NCBI GenBank assembly: GCA_913774625.1
Contig: CAJYHL010000016.1
Span: 16,821 to 80,820, forward strand
Source of the DNA: an uncultured Acidovorax sp.
Lineage (GTDB): Bacteria; Pseudomonadota; Gammaproteobacteria; Burkholderiales; Burkholderiaceae_C
Length of the DNA stretch: 64,000 nucleotides
Direction: 5' to 3'
The stretch's first letter is position 1; every line of letters begins with the position of its first letter. Positions 39,542 through 48,776 of the stretch are shown here, piece after piece. Under the pieces are notes generated by a model. It saw nothing but the letters and a program-made list of their open reading frames with translations. It searched no databases and was not told where the DNA came from. The position numbers and the translations under genes were made by a program.

Positions 39542-40510
39542 TTACTTCACGATATGGGCGGCGGACTTGATGAACGCGTCGGAGAGCTTCACGCCCTGCT
39601 TTTCAGCGGCGCCGGGGTTCACCGTCAGCTCCAGCTTGGTGCTGATCTCGGGCTTGATGTCGCCGGGCTTTTCGCCCTTGAGCACGCGCACCACCATGCG
39701 GCCGGTCTGCTCGCCCAGGTCGCGGTAGTTGATGCCGAAGGAAGCGATCGCGCCGCGCTTGACGCTGTCGGCATCGGCCGCCACCAGGGGCAGCTTGGCT
39801 TCCTGGCCGACCTTGACCAGCGATTCGTAGGCCGAGACCACGTTGTTGTCGGTGCTGGTGTAGATCACGTCGGCCTTGCCGATCAGGCTGCGCGCGGCGC
39901 TGCCCACATCGACCGAGCGGGGCGCGGCGGCCTCGACCAGGGTCATGCCCATCTTGGGCAGCAGGGCCTTGAGTTCCTTGACCACCACGGCGGAGTTGGC
40001 CTCGCCGGGGTTGTAGACCACGCCCACGCGCTTGGCATTGGGCACGACCTGCTTGACCAGTTCCATCTGCTTGTCCAGTGCCAGCAGGTCGGAGACGCCC
40101 GTCACGTTGGTCTTGCTGGGCTCCCAGTCCTTGACCAGCTTGGCGGCGACCGGGTCGGTCACGGCCGAGAAGATCACCGGCACCGTCCTGGTGGCGGCGA
40201 CCACGGCCTGGGCCGAGGGCGTGGCGATGGCGACGATGGCGTCGGGCTGGTCGCCCACGAACTTGCGCGCGATCTGCGCGGCCGTGCCGGTGTTGCCCTG
40301 GGCGCTCTGGTACTGCCACTTGAGCGTCTTGCCCTCTTCGTAGCCGGCGGCGGCCAGGCTGGCCTTCACGCCGTCGCGGATGGCGTCCAGCGCCGGGTGT
40401 TCGACGATGGCCGTCACGGCCACGGACTTCTGCTGGGCCTGCGCCAGCGGAGCGGCGGCCGCCAGGGCCAGGGCGATGGCGCCGAGGGGCGCCCAGGACG
40501 ATTGCTTCAT
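39542..40510 (-). CDS. ABC transporter substrate-binding protein (PF04392 type)
   Basis: 322 residues with a signal peptide MKQSSWAPLGAIALALAAAA, cut after APLAQAQ. Mature protein: VAVTAIVEHPALDAIRDGVKASL, QPDAIVAIATPSAQAVVAAT, PVIFSAVTDPVAAKLVK and IGKADVIYTSTDNNVVSAYESLVK, as in the ABC_sub_bind/TrpX-like family. First gene of the binding protein-permease-ATPase operon. Ligand unknown. Confidence 0.88.
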   Translation of the reverse strand: MKQSSWAPLGAIALALAAAAPLAQAQQKSVAVTAIVEHPALDAIRDGVKASLAAAGYEEGKTLKWQYQSAQGNTGTAAQIARKFVGDQPDAIVAIATPSAQAVVAATRTVPVIFSAVTDPVAAKLVKDWEPSKTNVTGVSDLLALDKQMELVKQVVPNAKRVGVVYNPGEANSAVVVKELKALLPKMGMTLVEAAAPRSVDVGSAARSLIGKADVIYTSTDNNVVSAYESLVKVGQEAKLPLVAADADSVKRGAIASFGINYRDLGEQTGRMVVRVLKGEKPGDIKPEISTKLELTVNPGAAEKQGVKLSDAFIKSAAHIVK

Positions 40511-40595
40511 GGTGTCTGTCTGCTTTCGGGGTCAGGGGAGAAGCGCCGTGCTTCCATGGCGAAAGAGGCCGCCAGCGCAGGTGTTACCTGCGCCA

Positions 40596-40615
40596 GCAGC
40601 TATCTTTTCAGTAGC
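40596..40615. repeat. Small intergenic palindrome, copy 3
   Basis: GCAGCTATCTTTTCAGTAGC; GCTAT pairs with GTAGC (one G-T pair). It lies between the ABC binding-protein gene and etfQO. Confidence 0.55.
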
Positions 40616-40639
40616 GTTGCGGCAGGGGCTATTGTCGCC

Positions 40640-42346
40640 TTACATGCCGGAGTAGTTCGGGCCGCCGCCGCCTTCGGGGGTGACCCAGACGATGTTCTGC
40701 GTCGGGTCCTTGATGTCGCAGGTCTTGCAGTGCACGCAGTTCTGCGCGTTGATCTGCAGGCGCTGGGCCGCGCCGCCCTGGGCTTCGTCGGGCACGAATT
40801 CATACACGCCCGCCGGGCAGTAGCGGGCCTCGGGGCCGGCGTACTTGGCGAGGTTGATGTCCACCGGCACGCTGGCGTCCTTGAGCGTCAGGTGGGCGGG
40901 CTGGTTCTCGGCGTGGTTGGTGTTGCTGATGAACACGCTGGAGAGCCGGTCGAAGGTGAGCTTGCCGTCGGGCTTGGGATAGACGATGGGCTTGCACTCG
41001 GCCGCGGGCTTCAGGTAGGCGTGGTCGGGCTTGTCGCGGTGCAGCGTCCAGGGGATGTTGCCCTTGAGCACGAACTGCTCGATGCCGTTCATCAGCGTGG
41101 CCGTGACCAGGCCCTTCTTGAACCAGGCCTTGAAGTTGCGCGCCTTGTTGAGTTCGGCGTAGAGCCAGCTCTTCTCGAAGGCTTCCGGATAGGCGCCCAG
41201 CTCGTCGTGCTGGCGGCCGGCCTGGATGGCGTCGTAGGCGGCCTCGGCGGCCAGCATGCCGGTCTTGATGGCGGCGTGGCTGCCCTTGATGCGGCTCACG
41301 TTCAGGAAGCCCGCGTCGCAGCCCACCAGGGCGCCGCCCGGGAACACGAACTTGGGCAGCGACAGCAGGCCGCCGGCCGTGATGGCGCGCGCGCCGTAGC
41401 CGATGCGCTTGGCCGGCTTGATGCCCTTGGCTTCGTCGCCTTCCAGGTAGTAGCGGATGTTGGGGTGGGTCTTCCAGCGCTGGAATTCCTCGAACGGGCT
41501 TAGATAGGGGTTGGAATAGTCCAGCCCGGTGATGAAGCCCAGGGTGACCTTGTTGTCTTCCGCGTGGTAGAGGAAGGCGCCGCCGTAGGTGTCGGCGTCC
41601 ATGGGCCAGCCGGCGGTGTGCATCACGAAGCCGGGCTGGTGCACCTTGGGGTCGATCTCCCAGAGCTCCTTCACGCCGATGCCGTAGGTCTGCGGATCGC
41701 GCCCTTCGTCGAGCTTGTAGCGGGCGATGAGCTGCTTGCCCAGGTGGCCGCGCGCGCCCTCCGCGAAGATCGTGTACTTGGCGTGCAGCTCCATGCCCAA
41801 CTGGAAGTCGGCGGTGGGCTCCCCGTCCTTGCCCACGCCCATGTTGCCGGTGGCCACGCCCTTGACGGATCCGTCCTCGTTGTAGAGCACTTCGGCCGCC
41901 GGGAAGCCCGGGAAGATCTCCACGCCCAGCTCCTCGGCTTGCTGCGCCAGCCAGCGGACCACGTTGCCCAGGCTGACGATGTAGTTGCCGTGGTTCTGGA
42001 AGCACTGCGGCAGCAGGAAGTTGGGCGTGCGCCAGGACGACTTCTCGCCCAGGAAGATCATGGCGTCGTCGGTGACGGGCTGGTTCAGGGGAGCGCCCTT
42101 GTCCTTCCAGTCGGGAATCAGCTCGGTCAGCGCCTTCGGGTCCATGATGGCGCCCGAGAGAATGTGCGCGCCGGGCTCGGAGCCCTTTTCCAGCACCACC
42201 ACGGACAGCTCCTGCCCCTTCTCGGCGGCCAGCTGCTTCAGGCGGATGGCGGTGGACAGACCCCCGGGGCCGCCGCCGACCACGACCACGTCGTATTCCA
42301 TGGCTTCGCGCGGGCCGTACGTGCTGAGAATTTCGTCTTTCGTCAT
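40640..42346 (-). CDS. Electron transfer flavoprotein-ubiquinone oxidoreductase
   Basis: ETF-QO passes electrons from reduced ETF to the quinone pool, linking acyl-CoA dehydrogenases to respiration. 568 residues, the family's usual length. FAD motif VVVGGGPGGLSTAIRL (24-34), ETF-QO signature GALVGCDAGFLNVSRIKGSHAAIKTGMLAAEAAY, and a C-terminal 4Fe-4S ferredoxin-like segment with CPAGVYEFV and NAQNCVHCKTCDIKDPTQNI. ATG 42346 has AAGAGACA upstream; the frame is open to 42445. Divergent from the SDR gene. Confidence 0.95.
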   Translation of the reverse strand: MTKDEILSTYGPREAMEYDVVVVGGGPGGLSTAIRLKQLAAEKGQELSVVVLEKGSEPGAHILSGAIMDPKALTELIPDWKDKGAPLNQPVTDDAMIFLGEKSSWRTPNFLLPQCFQNHGNYIVSLGNVVRWLAQQAEELGVEIFPGFPAAEVLYNEDGSVKGVATGNMGVGKDGEPTADFQLGMELHAKYTIFAEGARGHLGKQLIARYKLDEGRDPQTYGIGVKELWEIDPKVHQPGFVMHTAGWPMDADTYGGAFLYHAEDNKVTLGFITGLDYSNPYLSPFEEFQRWKTHPNIRYYLEGDEAKGIKPAKRIGYGARAITAGGLLSLPKFVFPGGALVGCDAGFLNVSRIKGSHAAIKTGMLAAEAAYDAIQAGRQHDELGAYPEAFEKSWLYAELNKARNFKAWFKKGLVTATLMNGIEQFVLKGNIPWTLHRDKPDHAYLKPAAECKPIVYPKPDGKLTFDRLSSVFISNTNHAENQPAHLTLKDASVPVDINLAKYAGPEARYCPAGVYEFVPDEAQGGAAQRLQINAQNCVHCKTCDIKDPTQNIVWVTPEGGGGPNYSGM

Positions 42347-42447
42347 GGGTTGTCTCTTGGTGATTTGATAATCGTCGAGGGGCAGCGAGGGTTCAGGCCA
42401 TGCCTGACTGGGTCTGCGCCGATTGTATGCATGGGAGCGCAACAATC

Positions 42448-42459
42448 GAACGATCGTTC
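42448..42459. promoter_or_regulatory. Candidate operator, 12-bp palindrome
   Basis: GAACGATCGTTC is a perfect palindrome midway in the divergent etfQO/SDR spacer and just before a T-run. It resembles TetR/AcrR-family operators with ACG-CGT half-sites. Confidence 0.4.
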
Positions 42460-42482
42460 TTTTTTTGAGGGAGATACCGAAA

Positions 42483-43265
42483 ATGGCTTACAGCATCGAC
42501 CTCTCCGGCCGGGTGGCCTTCATCACCGGGGCCTCCAGCGGCCTGGGGGCGCAGGCCGCGCGCACGCTGGCCCGGGCCGGCGCGGGCGTGGTGCTGGCCA
42601 GCCGCGACCTGGAGAAGCTCAAGGAGCTGCGCGCGCGCATCGAGGGCGAGGGCGGCGACGCCCACGTGGTGGCGCTGGACGTGACCGACCACGACTCCAT
42701 CCGCGCGGCCGTGGCCCATGCCGAGACCGAGATGGGCTCCATCGACATCCTGGTCAACAACTCGGGTGTCTCCACCTCGCAGCGCATCGAGGACGTCACG
42801 CCCGAGGACTTCGACTACGTCTTCGCCACCAATGCGCGCGGCGCCTTCTTCGTCGCGCAGGAAGTCGGCCGCCGCATGCTGGCGCGCTCGCGCGGCGCGG
42901 CGCCGGGCAGCTTCACCGGCGGGCGCATCATCAACATCGCCTCCATGGCCGGCCTCAAGGTCATTCCGCAGATCGGCGCCTACAGCATGAGCAAGGCGGC
43001 GGTGCTGCACATGACGCGCGCCATGGCGCTCGAATGGGGCCGCCACGGCATCAACGTGAACGCCATCTGCCCGGGCTACATCGCCACCGACCTGAACCAG
43101 CACCACTGGCAGACCGAGCAGGGCCGCAAGTTGCTGGACATGCTGCCGCGCAAGCGCCTGGGCGAGCCGCACGACCTGGACGCGCTCATCGTCATGCTGG
43201 CCAGCGACCAGAGCCATTTCGTCAACGGCGCGGTGATCGCGGCCGACGACGGCTTCGCGCTCTGA
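42483..43265 (+). CDS. SDR family oxidoreductase
   Basis: Short-chain dehydrogenase, 260 residues. GASSGLG cofactor loop, NNSG in DILVNNSGVSTSQ, Ser in INIASMAG, and YSMSK for the catalytic YxxxK, ending VNGAVIAADDGFAL. ATG 42483 follows GAGGGAGATACC; the open frame upstream lacks support. The next gene, a DMT transporter, starts within its stop codon (TGATG), so the two are coupled. Sequence resembles 3-ketoacyl-reductase-like SDRs; substrate unknown. Shares a control region with etfQO. Confidence 0.87.
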   Translation: MAYSIDLSGRVAFITGASSGLGAQAARTLARAGAGVVLASRDLEKLKELRARIEGEGGDAHVVALDVTDHDSIRAAVAHAETEMGSIDILVNNSGVSTSQRIEDVTPEDFDYVFATNARGAFFVAQEVGRRMLARSRGAAPGSFTGGRIINIASMAGLKVIPQIGAYSMSKAAVLHMTRAMALEWGRHGINVNAICPGYIATDLNQHHWQTEQGRKLLDMLPRKRLGEPHDLDALIVMLASDQSHFVNGAVIAADDGFAL

Positions 43266-44158
43266 TGCTCGCCGGCATCCTGGCTGGGCTCGCCGCCGGC
43301 GCGCTCTGGGGGCTGGTGTTCGTCGCGCCTCACGCGGCGCAGGGCTTCGCGGCCACCGACCTGGCGGCCGGCCGCTTCGTCTCCTATGGCGCCATGGCCC
43401 TGGGCATGCTGCTCTGGGGCCTGCGCGGCCAGCCGCGGCGGCCCACGCTGCGCCAGGCGGGCGCGGCGCTCTGGCTGTCCGTGCTGGGCTTCACGGGCTA
43501 CTACTTCCTGCTGGTGCAGGCCATACGGCATGCGGGCGCAGAGATGCCGGCACTCATCATCGGCACCATTCCGGTCTGGGTGATGCTGCTGGGCAAGCCC
43601 CAGGGGCTGCGCTGGGCCGCCCTGCTGCCGGGGCTGCTGCTGACCGTGGCCGGCCTGGCGCTGATGGCCGATGTGCCGCAGGCGGGCGGCGCCCCGGCGG
43701 CTGCCGCCTATTGGCAGGGCATAGGCCTGTCGCTGGCGGCGCTGGTGTGCTGGACGGCCTTCGCGCTGCTCAATTCGGCCTGGCTGCAGCGCCATCCCGA
43801 GGTGAGCGCGGCTGACTGGGCCAACTGGCTGGGCGTCGCCACCGGCCTCGGCGGGCTGCTGCTGTGGCTGGCGCTGGGCTCGCCGCTGCCGGAGCTGGCG
43901 CAGCGCCCGGGCTTCGGCGTCTTCGTGCTGGTCTGCCTGGTGGTGGGCATCGGTGCCAGTTGGCTGGCGACGGTGCTGTGGAGCATCGCCAGCCAGCGGC
44001 TGTCGGCCAGCCTTTGCGGCCAGCTGATCGTGAGCGAGACGCTGTTCGCGCTGCTCTATGCCTTCGCCTGGGAGGGCCGCTGGCCCACGGCGGCGCAGTG
44101 GGCGGCGGGCGTGCTGTTCACGCTGGGCATTCTCGCGTCCATCCGGGCGCACCGCTGA
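43265..44158 (+). CDS. DMT superfamily transporter (EamA)
   Basis: 297 residues, about ten hydrophobic helices in two EamA halves (first LAGILAGLAAGALWGLVFVAP, second IGLSLAALVCWTAFALLNSAWL). Inner-membrane drug/metabolite exporter-type protein. The ATG overlaps the SDR stop by one base. Ligand unknown. Confidence 0.85.
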   Translation: MLAGILAGLAAGALWGLVFVAPHAAQGFAATDLAAGRFVSYGAMALGMLLWGLRGQPRRPTLRQAGAALWLSVLGFTGYYFLLVQAIRHAGAEMPALIIGTIPVWVMLLGKPQGLRWAALLPGLLLTVAGLALMADVPQAGGAPAAAAYWQGIGLSLAALVCWTAFALLNSAWLQRHPEVSAADWANWLGVATGLGGLLLWLALGSPLPELAQRPGFGVFVLVCLVVGIGASWLATVLWSIASQRLSASLCGQLIVSETLFALLYAFAWEGRWPTAAQWAAGVLFTLGILASIRAHR

Positions 44159-44184
44159 TCGCTGAGGCGGCGGGGCCCGCCGCC

Positions 44185-45093
44185 TCAGCGAACGACCCGG
44201 AAGCGGGCGGCGTGCGCGGCCAGCCAGCCCTGGGCCAGTTCGGCCGCGCCGGGCGAATGGATTTCCTGGTCCGGGTGGAAGTCGCGCCGCAGATAGCGCA
44301 GCAGCGCGGGCGTGGTGCGCCAGACCAGTCCATCGCGGCCAAAGAACAGGTCCAGCGCCTGCAGCCAGGTCGATGGGCGCCAGAGCGTGCCGTCGTGGTG
44401 CAGGTTCAGTACCGTCTGGCGCAGGGAGTCGCGCGCGAAGTTCAGCCACACGATCAGGAACCAGCGCACGCGCCAGCGGTGGTCGCCGCCCGCGGCCTGG
44501 TAGAGCGCGAAGGCGACGGAGCGATGCTCGGTCTCTTCGGCGGCGTGCCAGCGCCAGACCAGCTGCATCTCGGGTTCGGCGCCTTCCAGCCAGCGGTCGT
44601 GGCGCAGCGTGCCGTCGGCCAGCAGGGCGGTGAAGTGTTCGAAGGCGCAGGTCGCGGCCAGGGCATGCAGCGGGTGCGGCGCCTTCTTCTGCAGCAGGGC
44701 GATGCGGTCCCGCGCCCAGTGCTGCCAGCGGTTGGGCAGGCCCTGCTTTTCCAGCTGTGCGTTGTAGAGGCCGTGGATGTGGCGGTGCGTGGCCTCCTGC
44801 CCGACGAAGCCGCGCATCTGCTCGTGCAGCTCCTCGCGCAGCGCGGCGTGCTCCGGGCCTTGCGGCAGCAGCGCCATGGCGTTGCGCACTGAGTCGATGA
44901 AGAACTGCTCGCCCACCGGAAAGCTCATCGACAGGGCGTTGAAGAACTGCGTGTGGAAGGCCTTGCCGCCGTGCCAGTGGCGGCCGAAGCCGCGTTCCAG
45001 GTTCACGGCCAGCTTGCGGATGGGCAGCGGGCTGGCGTGGCGGGTGTCCGGCTCTGGTGTGGATTCGGTATGGCCTGCGGTGCTTGCGTTCAT
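44185..45093 (-). CDS. Metal-dependent hydrolase-like protein (PF10118)
   Basis: 302 residues. Matches the predicted metal-dependent hydrolase family PF10118: HTQFFNALSMSFPVGEQFFIDSVR, FVGQEATHRHIHGLYN, and WRWHAAEETEHRSVAFALYQ, which together supply Glu/His ligands like those of helical di-iron proteins. Active-site geometry suggests a di-iron helical bundle, but no substrate is proven. It is divergent from a TetR regulator and is its likely target. Confidence 0.85.
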   Translation of the reverse strand: MNASTAGHTESTPEPDTRHASPLPIRKLAVNLERGFGRHWHGGKAFHTQFFNALSMSFPVGEQFFIDSVRNAMALLPQGPEHAALREELHEQMRGFVGQEATHRHIHGLYNAQLEKQGLPNRWQHWARDRIALLQKKAPHPLHALAATCAFEHFTALLADGTLRHDRWLEGAEPEMQLVWRWHAAEETEHRSVAFALYQAAGGDHRWRVRWFLIVWLNFARDSLRQTVLNLHHDGTLWRPSTWLQALDLFFGRDGLVWRTTPALLRYLRRDFHPDQEIHSPGAAELAQGWLAAHAARFRVVR

Positions 45094-45132
45094 TGCGATC
45101 TCCTTGCGTGGGCCCGTGAAGCCTTGCGGGCA

Positions 45133-45152
45133 GGGCCGTTTCTGAGCATTAT
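45133..45152. promoter_or_regulatory. Possible TetR operator between PF10118 gene and tetR
   Basis: CTGAGCATTATTCAG holds CTGA-N7-TCAG in an AT-richer part of the 117-bp divergent spacer. Weak evidence: position and partial symmetry only. Confidence 0.25.
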
Positions 45153-45210
45153 TCAGATTTGCGCCGCCATCCGCTACTCGCCTAAAGCTCAGATTTCCAA
45201 AGTCCCATCC

Positions 45211-45888
45211 ATGAAGAAGTCCGACGCTCCCAAACCCACGCCGGCCCTGCGCCGCCAGCCCACGCAGGAGCGCGCCCTGCAGACCATCGAGACGATCTTC
45301 GGCGCCACGGCTCAGATTGTGGAACAGCAGGGCGAGGCGGCCGTGACCACCAACCGCATCGCCGAGGTGGCCGGCTTTTCCATCGGCACGCTCTACCAGT
45401 ACTTCCCGTCGAAGGAGGCCATCCTGCTGGCCATGGTGGAGCGCGAGCGCAAGCGCGTGCAGAAGCAGATCCAGGAGCTGCTGGACGCGGCCGTGGCCGA
45501 GCGGCGCGAGGTGCGTGCCGTGCTGCGCGAGATGGTGGGCCTGCTGGTGGCCGCCTTCGGCACCGGGCGGTCGCTGGCCGGGCGGCAGATGGTGCGGCTG
45601 GGCTGGCGCATCGACCACCACGACAGCATCACGGCGGCGCTGCGCGAGGGCGCCGAGCGCAATGCGCTGGCGCTGTCGCGGCTGGTGGAGGAGGGCGGCG
45701 ACGCCTCGGTGCGCCTGCCCACGCCGGCCATGATGTTCGTGGCCACCCGTGCGGTGATGGGCGCGATCCGCAGCGCCGCGCTGGAGAATTCGCCGCTGCT
45801 GGGCTCGCCCGCGTTCGAGGACGAGCTGGTGCGCATGGTCTGGGGCCTGCTGCGGGCCGATGGCGAGGTGCCACGTGCCGCGCGCTGA
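45211..45888 (+). CDS. TetR-family transcriptional regulator
   Basis: 225 residues. N-terminal HTH: QERALQTIETIFGATAQIVEQQGEAAVTTNRIAEVAGFSIGTLYQYFPSKEAILLAMVERE, the classic TetR pattern. The C-terminal ligand-binding domain is unassigned. ATG 45211 is the natural start; the upstream open frame runs into the PF10118 promoter. Divergent from the PF10118 gene and convergent on the galactarate dehydratase gene. Confidence 0.92.
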   Translation: MKKSDAPKPTPALRRQPTQERALQTIETIFGATAQIVEQQGEAAVTTNRIAEVAGFSIGTLYQYFPSKEAILLAMVERERKRVQKQIQELLDAAVAERREVRAVLREMVGLLVAAFGTGRSLAGRQMVRLGWRIDHHDSITAALREGAERNALALSRLVEEGGDASVRLPTPAMMFVATRAVMGAIRSAALENSPLLGSPAFEDELVRMVWGLLRADGEVPRAAR

Positions 45889-45905
45889 ATGCGCCCGGCT
45901 GCGCT

Positions 45906-47489
45906 TCAGGTCACCGGCGCCGGGTTGAACAGCACCAGGGCATTGGCCAGCTTCCAGTGCTCGGCCCAAGTCTTTTTGCGGCCGCTGGCCACGTCCAGCA
46001 TCAGGCGGAACATCTCCCAGCCCAGCTCCTCGATGGTGGCGTCGCCATCGGCGATGCGGCCGGCGTTCACGTCCATCAGGTCGTGCCAGCGCCGCGCCAG
46101 GTCGCTGCGCGTGGCGACCTTGATGACCGGCACCTCGGCCAGGCCGTAGGGCGTGCCCCGGCCGGTGGTGAAGACGTGCAGGTTCATGCCGGCCGCCAGC
46201 TGCAGCGTGCCGCAGATGAAGTCGCTGGCCGGCGTGGCGGCATAGAGCAGGCCCTTGCGCTGCGCCTTCTCGCCCGGCGGCACGACGCCGGCGATGGGCG
46301 CGCTGCCGCTCTTGACGATGGAGCCCATGGCTTTTTCGACGATGTTGGAGAGGCCCCCCTTCTTGTTGCCTGGCGTGGTGTTGGCGCTGCGGTCCACGCG
46401 GCCCTGGCTCAGGTAGGCGTCGTACCAGGCCATCTCGCGGATCATGGCTTCGGCCACCTCGGGCGTGGCCGCGCGGGCGGTGAGCTGGTCGATGCCGTCG
46501 CGCACTTCGGTCACCTCGCTGAACATCACCGTAGCCCCGGCGCGCACCAGCAGGTCGGTGCAAAAGCCCACGGCCGGGTTGGCGGTCACGCCGCTGAAGG
46601 CGTCGCTGCCGCCGCACTGCACGCCCACCACCAGCTCGCTGGCGGGCACGGTCTCGCGGCGGCGGCGGTTCAGGCGCTCCAGGTGCGCCTCGGCCTGGCG
46701 CATCACCGACTCGACCATGGACATGAAGCCCACATGGGCCTCGTCCTGCAGGCAGACCACGTCCAGCGGCGCTTCTTCGAGCGTGCGCTCGTCCAGCAGC
46801 GGAATGGCGCCGGGCGGCAGCAGGCGCTCGGGCTGGAGCTTCTCGCAGCCCAGGCTGACGACCATCACCTCGCCGCCGAAATTGGGGTTGAGGCTGATGT
46901 TGCGCAGCGTGCGGATGGGGATCACCGCGTCGGGCGCGTCGATGGCCACGCCGCAGCCGTAGGTGTGGGCCAGGGCCACCACGTCGTCGACGTGCGGATA
47001 TTTCGGCAGCAGCTCGGCCTTGATGCGCTGCACGGCGAATTCGGTCACGCCGGCCACGCATTGCACGGTTTCGGTGATGGCCAGGATGTTGCGCGTGCCC
47101 ACCGAGCCGTCGGCGTTGCGGTAGCCCTCGAAGGTGTAGCCCTCGAGCGGCGGCAGGGTCGGCTGCTTCACGGTGGCGATGGGCAGCCCTTCGAGCGATC
47201 GCGCATCGGGCATGTGCAGCAGCTTCTCGTGCACCCAGCTGCCAGCCGCGATGGCCTTGATGGCGTAGCCGATGGGCACGTCGTAGCGCCGCACCGCGCC
47301 GCCCTCGGGAATGTCTTCCAGCGCCACCTTGTGGGCCTGGGGCACGTGCTCGCGCAGCACCAGGCCGCTGGACAGCACGGTGCCGGCGGGCAGGCCGCCG
47401 TCGTTGGCGACGATGGCGACGTTGTCGGCCGCGTGCATCTGGATGTGCAGCGGGGGGCGGGCAGGGGGCTGGGGCGTGGGGGCGGTCAT
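45906..47489 (-). CDS. garD: Galactarate dehydratase-like protein (UxaA/GarD family)
   Basis: Probable dehydratase of a C6 aldarate (galactarate to 5-keto-4-deoxyglucarate). 527 residues with an N-terminal SAF domain ([35 protein letters not shown]) and the long GarD/UxaA catalytic domain ([62 protein letters not shown]). Altronate dehydratase is the main alternative. ATG 47489 is preferred over the open frame to 47549, which would overlap the operator. Divergent from a LacI regulator with a clear operator between. Confidence 0.82.
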   Translation of the reverse strand: MTAPTPQPPARPPLHIQMHAADNVAIVANDGGLPAGTVLSSGLVLREHVPQAHKVALEDIPEGGAVRRYDVPIGYAIKAIAAGSWVHEKLLHMPDARSLEGLPIATVKQPTLPPLEGYTFEGYRNADGSVGTRNILAITETVQCVAGVTEFAVQRIKAELLPKYPHVDDVVALAHTYGCGVAIDAPDAVIPIRTLRNISLNPNFGGEVMVVSLGCEKLQPERLLPPGAIPLLDERTLEEAPLDVVCLQDEAHVGFMSMVESVMRQAEAHLERLNRRRRETVPASELVVGVQCGGSDAFSGVTANPAVGFCTDLLVRAGATVMFSEVTEVRDGIDQLTARAATPEVAEAMIREMAWYDAYLSQGRVDRSANTTPGNKKGGLSNIVEKAMGSIVKSGSAPIAGVVPPGEKAQRKGLLYAATPASDFICGTLQLAAGMNLHVFTTGRGTPYGLAEVPVIKVATRSDLARRWHDLMDVNAGRIADGDATIEELGWEMFRLMLDVASGRKKTWAEHWKLANALVLFNPAPVT

Positions 47490-47533
47490 GCGGACAGAGC
47501 GAAAGAGCGGCAGAAAGAGCTGCGGAATGGGGA

Positions 47534-47549
47534 ATGATAACGTTGTCAT
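47534..47549. promoter_or_regulatory. LacI-type operator
   Basis: ATGATAACGTTGTCAT is a 16-bp palindrome with one mismatched pair and the central CG typical of LacI-family sites. It sits in the garD/LacI divergent spacer, so it likely controls both. Confidence 0.65.
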
Positions 47550-47660
47550 ATTGTCGGCCGACGCCGGGTTTGCCCTGTGGGAGGGCGCCCGGCGGCGCGG
47601 CCCGATCTGCTAACGTCGCTGGCCTGCCGCTGCCATCCGCAGGCCGCCGCGCCACGCCTT

Positions 47661-48686
47661 ATGACCGCACCTGCCCCCGAACCTGCTGCCGCCGCTGCTT
47701 CCCCCCGGCCCGCCACGCTGCACGACGTCGCCCGTGCGGCGGGCGTGTCGCTCATCACCGCCTCGCGCGCTCTGGGCAATCCGGCCATCGTGTCGGAGGC
47801 CACGCGCGCCCGGGTGCAGGCGGCGGTGGATGCCACGGGCTACATCCCCAACCTGCTGGCGGGCGGGCTCAAGTCGCGGCGCAGCCGCATGGTGGCGGGC
47901 ATCCTGCCGGCGCTGTCGGTGTCGCAGTTCTTGCCCACGGTGCAGTCGCTGACCATGGCGCTGCACGAGGCCGGCTACCAGCTGATCCTGGGCCAGACCT
48001 TCTACGACGCAGGGCGCGAGGACGAGGTGCTGGCCGCCATGGCCAGCCGCCAGCCCGACGGCATCGTGATGATGGGCCTGGTGCAGTCCGGGCGTTCGCG
48101 CGAGCGGCTGCAGCGCCTGCGCGTGCCGGTGGTGGAAACCTGGGACATGAGCGAGGAGCCGGTGGACATGGTGATCGGCTTTTCGCACCATGCGGTGGGT
48201 GCGGCGGTGGCGGGCTACTTCCGCGCCCGCGGATTCGAGCGCGTGGGCATCGCCACCGGCAGCGACCACCGCGCCCTGCAGCGCCGCGACGGTTTCGTGG
48301 CCGCCTGGGGGCAGGAGGTGTCCACCGCCATCGTGCCCGCGCCCAGTTCGCTGGCGCTGGGCCGCCAGGCCCTGGGCGATCTGCTGGCCCGCGAGCCCGG
48401 GCTGCGGGCCGTGGCCTGCAGCTCCGACATGCTGGCCCACGGCGTGCTGGTGGAAGCCGCCGCGCGCGGCCTGCGCGTGCCGCAGGACCTGGCTGTCGCT
48501 GGCTTCGGCAATGCCGAGTTCGGCGAGCACATGCTGCCCTCCATCACCACCGTGCATGTCGATGGGCCGGAAATGGGGCGCCTGGCCGCGCAGCTCATCG
48601 TGCAGCGCTGCCAGGGGCAGGCGTCCGGCCGCACCTCCTTCGACCTGGGCTTCCGGCTGATCGAGCGGCAATCCACGGCGCCGTAG
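47661..48686 (+). CDS. LacI-family transcriptional regulator
   Basis: 341 residues. HTH TLHDVARAAGVSLITASRALGNPAIVSEATRARVQAAVDATGYIPN and a periplasmic-binding-protein-like sensor with ILPALSVSQFLPTVQSL and DLAVAGFGNAEFGEHMLPSITTV. The sequence resembles gluconate/sugar-acid repressors, in line with its neighbour. ATG 47661 chosen because the HTH follows after a 20-residue tail. Divergent from garD; convergent on the peroxidase-related gene. Confidence 0.92.
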   Translation: MTAPAPEPAAAAASPRPATLHDVARAAGVSLITASRALGNPAIVSEATRARVQAAVDATGYIPNLLAGGLKSRRSRMVAGILPALSVSQFLPTVQSLTMALHEAGYQLILGQTFYDAGREDEVLAAMASRQPDGIVMMGLVQSGRSRERLQRLRVPVVETWDMSEEPVDMVIGFSHHAVGAAVAGYFRARGFERVGIATGSDHRALQRRDGFVAAWGQEVSTAIVPAPSSLALGRQALGDLLAREPGLRAVACSSDMLAHGVLVEAAARGLRVPQDLAVAGFGNAEFGEHMLPSITTVHVDGPEMGRLAAQLIVQRCQGQASGRTSFDLGFRLIERQSTAP

Positions 48687-48721
48687 TGAATCCGCCGCAA
48701 GCCCGGGAAAATCGGGCGCCT

Positions 48722-48741
48722 GCAGCTATCGTTTGAATAGC
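48722..48741. repeat. Small intergenic palindrome, copy 4
   Basis: GCAGCTATCGTTTGAATAGC: GCTAT (48725-48729) pairs with ATAGC (48737-48741). It lies between the convergent lacI and peroxidase-related genes. Confidence 0.65.
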
Positions 48742-48776
48742 GTCAGCAGGCCGGTGCCGCCGCCGCGCCGGCCGGG

